Below are positions 39,701 to 47,188 of a stretch of 64,000 nucleotides of DNA, piece by piece (position 1 is the stretch's first letter; every line of letters begins with the position of its first letter). Position numbers and translations under genes: made by a program. Where the stretch lies: assembly GCF_003144245.1 (NCBI RefSeq), contig NW_020289975.1, positions 2,251,496 through 2,315,495 on the forward strand. The letters are read 5' to 3'. The notes under the pieces were generated by a model. It saw nothing but the letters and a program-made list of their open reading frames with translations, made no database searches and was not told the DNA's origin. The DNA is from Jaminaea rosea (taxonomy: Eukaryota; Basidiomycota; Exobasidiomycetes; Microstromatales).

Positions 39701-40044
39701 TCGGTGATGCGGCAGACGGTCCCGTCTGGGGCGACTTCGCTGACTTGGAAGTCGGTGAAGCGGTCTTTGATTACGCCGTGAATTGCTGCTAGGTCTGGGG
39801 AAACATACTCGGTGATGCCGACGTCGAGCTCTGTAGGCAGAATGTGGTCGGCGGCGGGCTCTTGTTTGGTTGAGGCGGGGGCTGAGATGTCTTCCATTTT
39901 GGCCTTCTTGGATGATGAGGGCTCGGCGACAGGGTCGACAGAGGCCGCAGAGGCTTCAGCGTCGCTCAGGCGGCGCTTTGATGGCGACTCGGTGGTCGAA
40001 GGCTGAGCTGGCTCACTAGTCGTTGCAACACCCTCTGCTTCCAT
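36778..40044 (-). CDS. PUS7: Multisubstrate pseudouridine synthase Pus7 (TruD family)
   Basis: A single exon of 1,088 residues. Pus7 makes pseudouridine in tRNA, U2 snRNA and mRNA. The catalytic motif AGTKDKRGVT is near residue 443, its Asp being the expected nucleophile. NRFSIVLRAV and FINYYGMQRFGT are further TruD hallmarks, and HQSYIWNRLASERVKRFG and PSCGYHVQLP mark the TRUD insertion and C-terminal parts. It is about 400 residues longer than the yeast enzyme. The extra length comes from an N-terminal Glu/Lys-rich segment near 165-235 and two Gly-Arg-Gly boxes, at about 248-270 and 481-508; the second lies inside the catalytic region. Long Asp/Glu insertions occur near 760. The ATG at 40044 is the first in frame, 15 codons into a frame that opens with TTG. 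Confidence 0.93.
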   Translation of the reverse strand: MEAEGVATTSEPAQPSTTESPSKRRLSDAEASAASVDPVAEPSSSKKAKMEDISAPASTKQEPAADHILPTELDVGITEYVSPDLAAIHGVIKDRFTDFQVSEVAPDGTVCRITDLDPPAPSYEGAVDLREQLRTEKEERDDPTGELKAKRLEREKAEREEMKAKRQEEQEKNREMAARKDVVWGDEDVEMEMESKLIELVGQRVRDEVKALWEQGPEGFEKPAAQPQAEGEEAAQAATESVSATRGSDRGRGRGRGGRGGRGGGRDNKDGRPRGVVRDNGDTRKVITDALTKETRGQIHHIVREMFRGRLLTDTVESKPTAAPKPKKGEAAEIDEDALMNAAQAPEPAVAEAATSTPASSMIAIRWNPSPTGKDPRRLGPSHANRHPGEAALPPYVHFLLQKTNRDSQDATNILARALQLGGGGGAGPSLAMLNKAASKELTVAGTKDKRGVTVQRVSLRRGKKTAEDVWKAANGVGKEVGADDGPGGGRGGRGGRGGRGGRGRGGGNFGNRDAPRKTCLDAVSSRGDRGIRIAHVTYSDRPLFLGDLMGNRFSIVLRAVTFPDEVVVHRAVEVLRTRGFINYYGMQRFGTSSLPSHKVGIPLIKGDFRGAVELLLAERPEDVPEARVAKAHYRQGGAQAMREAFYTMPRWAVAERALLSKLSDEEQQRAKRGGGAAGGRDWHACFAAVPKSLRTMYIHAHQSYIWNRLASERVKRFGLENVVEGDYVLLEGSDEEAAGGDGDDRAEDNDDDDDAANGEGSKDDGQPSVIAPASKQTITELPKVKILTAEEAASGRWTIHDVVIPSCGYHVQLPANSWMTPVHDALLKADGLTMEQLTSTRRALDLTLRGTYRRLLHRPKNVEYGFIKYDDATVALNQSDEDRVLGIDPAPPAFPTVKEAEDAYTASAAASDRGDGESVTASAPSLALKVTFELGTAAYATMALRELTKVDTSSAHQKTLSAGNEQQQQLRGGNGGGPAPHVNWLGVSVRRGEKVNEVALKKGSKQRVWGAKKEGDDGTAAAAAAESSEQPEEGADGQTSIDGNKPGVTTTVSDAFRREMEALKRGERGEAGTGGDDGDAEDAMANP

Positions 40045-40140
40045 CTCGAGGGGTAGCAGTCGTATGAAGAGGGCCGAGAAGTCAATCAATCCAATTCCAC
40101 AAAATATTCGCGGACCAGCCGCCGCTTGAACATAGATGTC

Positions 40141-40150
40141 ATTACGTAAT
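40141..40150. promoter_or_regulatory. 10-bp palindrome attacgtaat upstream of PUS7
   Basis: It contains TTACGTAA, a symmetric site used by several bZIP factors (Yap and C/EBP-like half-sites). It lies 96 bp upstream of the PUS7 ATG and 20 bp beyond the EXPERA stop. Function is inferred only from the motif. Confidence 0.3.
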
Positions 40151-40169
40151 CACATGCCTTCGCTGGTAT

Positions 40170-40964
40170 CTACGAGGTCTTCTTGTCGCTCCTGATCGTC
40201 GTGGCAAGCTTGCACTGAGCATAGGCTAGGGCGACAGTGCAGCGGATAGTGAGGTCTATGAGCATCATGAGGGGCATGAGCGCGAAAGGCACGTAGTTCT
40301 GGAGGAGGAAGCGCAGCTGCTCGCTCGAGAGAGAGGGAGCGTCTGGGCCTGCGATGACTTGCCAGATGACAAAGAGGGTTGAGCTGAAGGCTGTGTGCGA
40401 TGATGGGAAATTGAGCAGATGATAAGCAGCTGTCCTGGTCACACCAGCGATAGCGAGCAGCAATACGTACCGAGCGAGCTGTACCCAACTAGGAGGGGCC
40501 ACACTCTCCAATCGTCTGTGAGCGCAGACATGAGGAATCATCAGCCGCTAGCCCTGCTTGAACCTCGTGCTCATCGCCGTCTACTCGCCTCTTACCAGCC
40601 CGACAATGCCCAAGACGAAAGCGGGGCATTGCCATGTCATCTCCAGAACGACGGCCATCCAGAACCAAGCCACCTCGGGCTGGCCAAGCTTGCCAACCAT
40701 AGGGTCATTGCTCTGCCTGAGATAGTCTTGCTTGGTCTTGACGAGCACCTCCGGGATGCAGCTCTGAGGATAGAATAATTGGCCTTCAGGGGTAGCGAGC
40801 AGACAGAGCAAGCAAATCAGCATGCATCAATGCCGCCGGGCGAGATGAGGCGCCGCATGCTCACCATCCACCAGCACCGAAGCCAGCAAGTGCACACCCA
40901 TAAAGGCGACATAGAGCCAGTCAGCCTTCCTCCTATGCGTCCAAAGCTTCTGTCTGAGGGCCAT
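40170..40964 (-). CDS. EXPERA-domain membrane protein (TMEM97/sigma-2 receptor-like)
   Basis: Four exons, 40964-40865, 40783-40589, 40515-40471 and 40390-40170, give 186 residues. EXPERA proteins (EBP, TM6SF, TMEM97) are four-span ER proteins that bind or isomerise sterols; TMEM97 regulates sterol traffic. Segments visible are ADWLYVAFMGVHLLASVLVD, VAWFWMAVVLEMTWQCP, WPLLVGYSSLAFSSTLFVIW and FALMPLMMLIDLTIR. The polar FYPQSCIPEVLVK after helix 1 and the aromatic FWMAVVLEM match the family. Introns 1 and 3 are GT-AG (81 and 80 bp). Intron 2 (40516-40588) keeps frame only with a GC donor (AGAG|GCGAGT). The nearby GTAAGA would shift frame and stop within ten codons. An upstream in-frame ATG at 41120 would add 52 unconserved residues. 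Confidence 0.82.
40516..40588 (-). other. Probable GC-AG intron of the EXPERA gene
   Basis: A 73-bp intron whose donor reads AGAG|GCGAGT and acceptor CTCACAG|AC. Splicing here joins GLVR to DDWRVWPLL without frame change. The GT candidate 9 bp upstream in the transcript gives the wrong phase with the only good acceptor. The GC donor otherwise matches the strict consensus known for this minor class. Confidence 0.7.
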
Positions 40965-41407
40965 GATGCTGTGTAGGCTATGCTTGCGAGCTCGCCACGG
41001 TATGCAGGCAGCGATCAGCCTATCGATCCATCGACGCCCGTCGGCGTCATGCTGAGCCGGCGCGGAGCCGCGCATTCGAAATGACCAAAAGTCAGAGGGC
41101 GGGAGTGGGCCCAATGCCATCGACGATTGGGCGGCTTTCCTGGAACAAAGCAAGCAGCCATTCAATTCGAGCCTTCATCATCGCCACTCAGAGATAGTCA
41201 CAGCACGGGCTAGTCTTGCGACATCAGCACCATCACCATAAGCTAGTGCAGCTGCGTTAGCCCATCGCCTACCCCGCTCCGCATCGAGCCAAAGCGGGCA
41301 CCTCACACGAACACGTCTCAGCGGGCTAAGCCTCGCTCACCTTCCTTGAGACCTTCTCCCTCTTCCCGTACCTCCTCCCACTTTCCCCCGAGGCTACACA
41401 TCACACA
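40965..41407. promoter_or_regulatory. Divergent promoter, EXPERA / TIM17
   Basis: 443 bp between divergent start codons. A pyrimidine-rich tract (ctccctcttcccg and similar) precedes the TIM17 ATG at 41408. No other gene is apparent. Confidence 0.5.
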
Positions 41408-42016
41408 ATGGCAGCCCACGACAGAGACCCATGTCCTTACGTCATCCTCAACGATTTCGGAGGTGCATTCGCCATGGGTGTGGTAGGTGGCACAATCTGG
41501 CACGGCATCAAAGGAGCCAAGAACGCACCACGAGGGTTCCGCATGCCTTCCTCCATTGCAGCCATCAAGGCAAGAGCGCCGGTACTGGGAGGCAACTTCG
41601 GTGTGTGGGGTGGCATGTTCTCGAGCTACGATTGTGCGATCAAGGGGATCAGGCAGAAGGAAGATAGTTGGAACGCTATCATGGCTGGGTTTATGACTGG
41701 TGGGAGCTTGGCAATTCGATGTGAGTGCCAAGCGGACGATGATGAAAGCTGGCTTCAGGGAGGGCAAAGATATGCTGGGCAAGGTGTCTGACTGTCCTCA
41801 TCTCGCCCTCCACCCTTCTCGCTCGCAGCTGGGCCAAAGACAGCGGTAGGCTCAGGTATCATGTGCGGTATCCTCCTGGGATGCTTCGAGGGAGTGGGCG
41901 CATTGGTGCAAAGATTCATGGCAGAGGGCAACAAGCAGGTGGCGCCGATGATCCCAGAGGCAGGAGCTGCCCCAGGAGGAGCGCCGGCGTTGCCGCAGAC
42001 TGCGTCATCGGCGTAG
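41408..42016 (+). CDS. TIM17: Mitochondrial inner-membrane translocase subunit Tim17
   Basis: Exons 41408-41720 and 41829-42016 with a 108-bp GT-AG intron give 166 residues. Tim17 is the essential core of the TIM23 presequence translocase. It shows the PRAT pattern: [18 protein letters not shown] with the first cysteine, GTIWHGIKG, and [18 protein letters not shown] with the second cysteine of the known structural disulfide. [18 protein letters not shown] follows. Exon 2 adds the last helix, [17 protein letters not shown], and a hydrophobic proline/alanine tail. The length matches yeast Tim17 (158). Confidence 0.95.
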
Positions 42017-42444
42017 ATGGGAGGACAGTCCGTGGATAGCATCAGCAGAGGGGTACAAAGGCGGGCTCCGCATGGAGGCTAGCCATTTGATAATGAGGTG
42101 ATGAGCGATGCAGATATGGGACTTGCATGGCCAGCCACTTGGAAGGCGTCGTCAGCCGGACGTGTCGACGATGAGGAGGAGGGAAGGGAATGGCAGCGGC
42201 CACTAGCATGACCAGGGCCGAGATGGACGATATAGACTGCGACGAGGAGGGCACGAAGCACATCATCAAGACTTGGCAAACGCACCCTCGTCCTCGTCTG
42301 GCTCCCACATCACCACCACTACGTGATCACTGTAACATTGTGTAATGACGCTTCATTCGTCTCACTGGTCGCGCCCGACTGCTGGCAGCGTCTGTCAAAT
42401 TGCGACCTCTACAAGTACACATGGGGGCCGACTGCGCTAACCCG
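42017..42444. other. Convergent 3' spacer, TIM17 / RSA3-like
   Basis: 428 bp between two stop codons. No coding signal, repeat or RNA gene is apparent; it presumably holds both 3' UTRs. Confidence 0.5.
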
Positions 42445-43492
42445 CTACGCATCAGCCATCTCCTCATCGTCCCCATCCCCGTTTCCTTCTAGCACAGCTT
42501 TGAGCTGCTCCTCTTTGTTCCTTCTCCTCATCACCAACCCGACCTCGTCCGCCTCGTCTCCTTCGTCGTCATCGAGCTCAGTCCTTGTTGCCTTGCGAGG
42601 ACCAGACGCAAACGTCTCCGCCCCCGCTGAGAGGGCATCGATGAGCAATGGCAACCTTGAATCTGGACCAGGGAGAGTAAGATTGGGCTCGCGCTGCATG
42701 ATTAAAGGGCAAGCAAGTCAGCAGGAGGGTCTCAACTTGAAGCGAGGTTCAGCGTCCACTCACCCGTCTCAACGCGTCCAGCTCATCACCAAACTCGCTC
42801 GTCATGGCCTCGAGCCAGAGCTGTCCGAAGGCCTCGCGAGTGCGACGGCGGTATTGCTGCTCCTCCTGATCATCTTGCTCCTCTGCATCGCCTACCCTCG
42901 CTCCGTCTCGCTGCTCTCTATCAGAAGCCCCAACGATGTCCCCACCCCTCAAAGGCACTTTCGCAGCACGACGCTCCTTGCGTCTCCTGGCTGCCTCCTG
43001 CGTGATGCGCGCAGGCAAAGGGTTTGACGAAGAAGACGCCAAGGCTTGTACGTTGCTCCTGCTCGAGAGGACTCCCAGATGCGGATCGTCATGCAGAGAA
43101 GAACGCAGCGATCTGTCGAGCTCGACGGCGTCCGATCGACCATCGAGCGTAGAGGGGGAAGCTGCGCGTCTTGGGCGAGACGACGATGCAACTGCCGAAA
43201 GGGTGGCTTGATGGTTTTCGTCATCTGAGCTGTCACTTGATGAGGATGACGAGGATGACGAGGAGGAAGAGCCGCTATTGAGGGCAGCCAGCTTAGCCCT
43301 GCGTACGGCGGCAGCCGACCCTGCCGCTGCTTTCTTCGTGTCCTCTTCATCGTCTGAGGAATCTGAGCTCGAAGAGCTGCTGCTGCTGCTACTGCTGCTG
43401 GACGAAGAGTCACTTTCAGCAGCAGCAGCTGTGCGAGCTTTCCTTGCCCTTCTCCTTTTGCGCGGACGAGTCGTTGCCGCTTTTGGTGGCAT
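42445..43492 (-). CDS. RSA3: Ribosome assembly protein Rsa3-like
   Basis: Exons 43492-42764 and 42693-42445 with a 70-bp GT-AG intron give 325 residues. Rsa3 assists early 60S maturation in the nucleolus. The conserved C-terminal block spans the splice: FGQLWLEAMTSEFGDELDAL is in exon 1, then LPLLIDALSAGAETF in exon 2. The rest is low complexity. It opens with a basic nuclear signal (RPRKRRRARK), then has two serine runs of about fifteen residues, each closed by DSSDDE, which are likely casein kinase 2 targets. The yeast protein has only 220 residues; the excess is this acidic serine region. An upstream in-frame ATG at 43651 exists but adds a glycine-rich segment and leaves only 39 bp to ERG28, so 43492 is preferred. 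Confidence 0.75.
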
Positions 43493-43690
43493 TGCGCTGG
43501 ATGGTGGAGAGGACGAGGAAGATGAGGCCCAACCTCCTTCCGAAGCAGCAGCAGCCGCCAAAAGTTTTGAGCCGCCGAGCTCGATGGACTGCCAGTTCCG
43601 GTCCGCCGTCTCGTCTCCGCCTCCGCCTCGTTGCTTTGCCGCTCGGACCATCAATCGAAGCTCTTTCTTGACTCTCACCTCACCAATACA
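43493..43690. promoter_or_regulatory. Divergent promoter, RSA3-like / ERG28
   Basis: 198 bp, the shortest divergent spacer in the window. The + strand has cttgactctcacctcaccaatacaATG immediately before ERG28. No canonical sterol-response palindrome was seen. Confidence 0.45.
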
Positions 43691-44170
43691 ATGGCGTCCA
43701 ACATGATCTCGTCCATCCTGCCACCGACATCTCAGGGCTATCTGCCCATCTGGCTCTGGATCGTAGCAAGTACTGCCTTGATCAACGGCCTCGTCAATCT
43801 CGCGACGCCCAACGCCCCCTCACCTTCCTCCAAGGGCAAGAATGCAACAACCAAGGCCAACCCATCACACAAAGTCTACTCCTCCCCTTCAGGCTCTCTC
43901 TCCTCCACGCCCCTCACAGCAAGGCTCTTTGGAACATGGAATATCCTTTCAGCCCTTGTACGATTCGCTTGCGCCTACCAGCCGAAGAACACGCCAGTCT
44001 ACGCCCTGTGCGCTGCGACTTTCATCCTGGCGCTGGTGCATTTCGGCAGCGAGGCGGCGCTGTACGGAAATATCGACGTCAAGAAGGCGGGAAGTGCTAG
44101 TCCCTTTTTTGTGGCCGGAGGAAGTCTGGTCTGGATGGTCGCGCAGGCCCAGTGGTACGCAGAGGCATAA
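43691..44170 (+). CDS. ERG28: Ergosterol biosynthesis scaffold Erg28
   Basis: A single exon of 159 residues. Erg28 is an ER membrane protein that tethers the C-4 demethylation enzymes Erg25, Erg26 and Erg27. Four hydrophobic segments are seen. The family motifs are LPIWLWIVASTALINGLVN, PLTARLFGTWNILSALVRF, YALCAATFILALVHFGSEA and SLVWMVAQAQWY. A short Ser/Lys-rich loop of about 30 residues follows the first segment. Length agrees with yeast Erg28 (148). The ATG at 43691 is preferred because the upstream frame opens with a non-ATG codon and runs into the neighbour's promoter. Confidence 0.92.
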   Translation: MASNMISSILPPTSQGYLPIWLWIVASTALINGLVNLATPNAPSPSSKGKNATTKANPSHKVYSSPSGSLSSTPLTARLFGTWNILSALVRFACAYQPKNTPVYALCAATFILALVHFGSEAALYGNIDVKKAGSASPFFVAGGSLVWMVAQAQWYAEA

Positions 44171-44290
44171 AGAACCAGTGGGAGGACAGGGACGATGGCG
44201 AGGGGAGCGAGTGAGAGAATGCATATATCCTGGTATTCGATAAAAGAGAGATGTCCGATACTGCTGTTGCCGCTACCAACACCTCAGCCC

Positions 44291-46902
44291 TTACGACCCA
44301 GCACTCGCCGCGCCCGGCCCCCTCTTCCACCATCCCAGCACTGCTACAGACCCTGCAACGACAAAGGAAACCAGCGCCGCGCCGCTCAGCACGTTGACGA
44401 CGAAGCCATTCTCGTCGAGGATGTCGCCAGCGCCCTTTCCTGCAGCAGCAGTCGCATTGCCTCGCCTCGCTTTGCGGCGCGGATCTTTTCCTTCGCCCTC
44501 GCCAGCCGCAGCTGAGCGACGGGCTTTGTGCGGCCGTTTGCTCCTCGCCTCCTCTCGGGAGCGTCGCCCTGAGCCGGCTGCTGAGGGTGAAGCGCCACGT
44601 CGCCTCCTGTTCCCACGGGTACCAGGGAGGGCAAAGAAGCCTCCTCCATCTTCTTCGTCCACGTCTTGTTCCTCCATTGCCTCGTCCGCAGCACGCTCCG
44701 CCTCTACCTCGAGCGCTGCCATCTGGGCAATTTGGCCCGCCTCCGCCCACTCGCTTGCTTCGATTCCAATGCCAGCGTCCAATCTGAGCGCCTCGCTCAG
44801 GTACGGGAGAGGGCCTTGCTGCACAACCCGCTGTGCTTCGCTCATATTCACGTAGGGGACCATGGGCGGAGAGTGAAGAGGTGGCGAGTTGGCGGATGAG
44901 GGAGATGAGAAGATGGGAGGCGGAGGCGAGTGAGCTGCGCCGCCGCTCTGCGCGCGAGAGTAGCGCGCTGGTGCATAAGTCGTATAAGGATCACGGCAGT
45001 GTCCTGACCCGGAAGGAAAGAGGAGGGTCGCACCACCTGAGGTTGAGGTGGTAGCTCCGCCTGTTTTGCCTAGGCCCCCTGTTCCAGAGAGGCTTGCGTT
45101 CCCTCCGGCGACGCTCGTGAGGCTCAGCCGTGCGTACGAGACGTAGAGCCTAGCCAGAGCCTTGCGGCCGCCCAGCGCTGCCACCATACGCGGTGGTGCT
45201 GTGGGCGGATCATCTTCTGCCCTCTCTTCCTCCTCCCGCGTCTCTCTGAAGGGCAAGGGTAGATAATCCTGTACCAGAAGTCGAGTAGCCGTAGGCAGAT
45301 CAGCCGTCCGCCAGCTTCGTACAAAGTACTCAAAGCCGTCATCCCAGCCTCCGGGTGGTGGTGGTGCGGTCATTGAGGCGCGAGCCTGTAGACCGATGAG
45401 GACGAGAGAGACGGGATCCATGTTGAAGCGGGCGTCCTCTTCTTGAGTGCTGGCAGCTTCGCCCTCCGATTCCTCATCTTGACCGCCAGCTCCTCTGCGG
45501 GCGCGCTGCTGATCAGTCGCGGTGGTCATGGATCTTGGAGAGGTCCCGTAGCCCAACACGGTATGCGAATCATCGCTGTGCAAGCTGAGAGTGCTCTCTG
45601 CAGCTGACATCCGTGTACCAGAGCGTCCTCGACGCTGCCAGCTACCTCCGGCGCCCGTATCGCTGTCCAGTGATGACGAGATGGCAGATCTGGGCGAGCT
45701 GCCAAACATCGCGCCTTCTTCACTTGAGTCAGAGGATCGTCGCCTTTCGCTGCCACCCGCGTTGGCCGAGGGTATCGCGACGCTGCCGCGAGCATGCTCT
45801 GGGGATAAGGGAGCAGGGCCTGAGATGAGGCTGGGCCACATGCCTACATCGATCTGGGAGCGGGTAAACATCCAGAAGTCAGCTCATGTTCGAAATTGAG
45901 CGTTCTATCGCTGCTCTTTCTGACCTTCGTCAAGTGCACTGTGACCAGTCTAGCATGCATCGCATCATCATCGCCATCATGACTGCTCGGCCTTCCGCTC
46001 CCAGACGAGGCAGCCGTGCCGAAATGCACGCTGCCCTCCAGGCTGAGGGGAGCAAAGATTTCCTCGGGGTCTGATGAGGACGTAGACGGGCCTGTTGAAA
46101 TCCTGCTGGCGACTGAGTGAGGGGAGCGAGGTGATGACGGTGAGGAAGGGCTCGAGGCTGGGCCTGAAGCTGGGGCAACAGTGCTATCGGTGACTCCTGC
46201 AGCTGATGAAGCTGGCTCACTTCTGTCGTGGCTCTGAGCATCGTCGATGATAACGCCGCTGCCGGTGCTGGGGGTAGGAGAAGGCGGTCTCGGCGGCAAC
46301 GACGCCCGGCTATTGCCTAGTAGCTCGTAGCTGCTTGTTGAGCCGGACCGCGAAGCTGAGCGACCCGTAGACGAGCCAGCTGTGGAACGGGCTTGTGTGC
46401 CTGTACTTGCGGTGCCACTGCTGCTGTTCTGGCCTGTCCTCTGGCGGGTCTGCGGCGGCGACATCGAGGATGAAGATGAAGCAACAGAGGTTGGGTCGCG
46501 ACCCTCACTAGAGCTCGTATCGTCATGCCCACTACCACTTGTCTGCCTGCGCGATCGACTGCCTGAGCGATGTGCCCGTCTCGACGTGGATCGCTGGTTG
46601 CGCTCAAGCTGCCAAGACGACGCGGATGGATCGATGCGGGCATACAGACTGGCCTTGAGGACTGGCGGGTAGCCTCGAATTCCAGCAACGACGTGATCTG
46701 AAGCGATGAGGACGTCAAGGTCTTCATCTCTCGCGGACAGGGCTACGTAGAAGACGACGGTGACTTGGCCGTGAGACTGGTGGAATTGCCAACCGGATAG
46801 GGCGGGTCCGTGGATGGAGAGGTTGGGAGCAGGCGATGACATCGTTGATGGACCGGTTGCTGCTGCCGCCGGGCCGGCTACCATTGCTTCTTGAGACGTC
46901 AT
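44291..46902 (-). CDS. Membrane-anchored protein with a split CS (p23/NudC-like) domain
   Basis: Exons 46902-45925 and 45853-44291 with a 71-bp GT-AG intron give 846 residues. The N-terminal part of a CS/HSP20-like fold lies at residues 35-100 (LSGWQFHQSHGQVTVVFYV, then DLDVLIASDHVVAGI, then SASSWQLE). About 185 residues rich in Ser, Arg and Pro follow. Then come LVTVHLTK, at the end of exon 1, and IDVGMWPSLISG, at the start of exon 2, which match the last CS strands and the C-terminal Trp-Leu motif. The remainder is mostly disordered, with a possible helical repeat near 490-610 (FEYFVRSWRTADLPTATRLL). It has basic clusters near the end and one transmembrane helix about 13 residues from the C-terminus (LSGAALVSFVVAGSVAVLGW). 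This suggests a tail-anchored chaperone-like protein; its partner is unknown. Confidence 0.65.
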
Positions 46903-47188
46903 GTCGAAGCATCAATGACTGCCACGAAGCTCACAGCCGTCTACTGTCCCATTGGGTGAGAGGTCGAGGTCTCAGAGACGGCCGGACGAAACGGAGATGG
47001 TGTTGTTGGTGCTGAGTCAAGGGGCTCAATCTTAAACGTGCGGGGCCCATGACGGTCCAAGCGTGCACGAGCCACGCATCGGCGGGCGTCGACTCGACGA
47101 CGACGGCGACGACGGACAAGACGGGAAGACAAAGGACGACTTGGCTAAAGTCACTTCAAGCTCCAACACTTGATTTACACCCACGAGG
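46903..47188. promoter_or_regulatory. Divergent promoter, CS-domain gene / VPS53
   Basis: 286 bp between divergent start codons; GC-rich with several cgacgacgg repeats near 47095-47110. No clear core element was seen. Confidence 0.45.

Noticed and set aside
40584-40595. GTAAGA as the donor of EXPERA intron 2
   Set aside because: With the only good acceptor it gives T-I-G-E-C-G-P-S and a stop, losing the third and fourth helices; the GC donor keeps the conserved frame.
40965-41120. Upstream ATG (41120) as EXPERA start
   Set aside because: It adds 52 residues without conservation before a family that normally starts close to helix 1; kept only as an alternative.
8041-44170. A biosynthetic or defence gene cluster
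   Set aside because: Neighbouring genes belong to unrelated housekeeping pathways on alternating strands; ERG28 and the EXPERA gene are both sterol-linked, but they are separated by unrelated genes.
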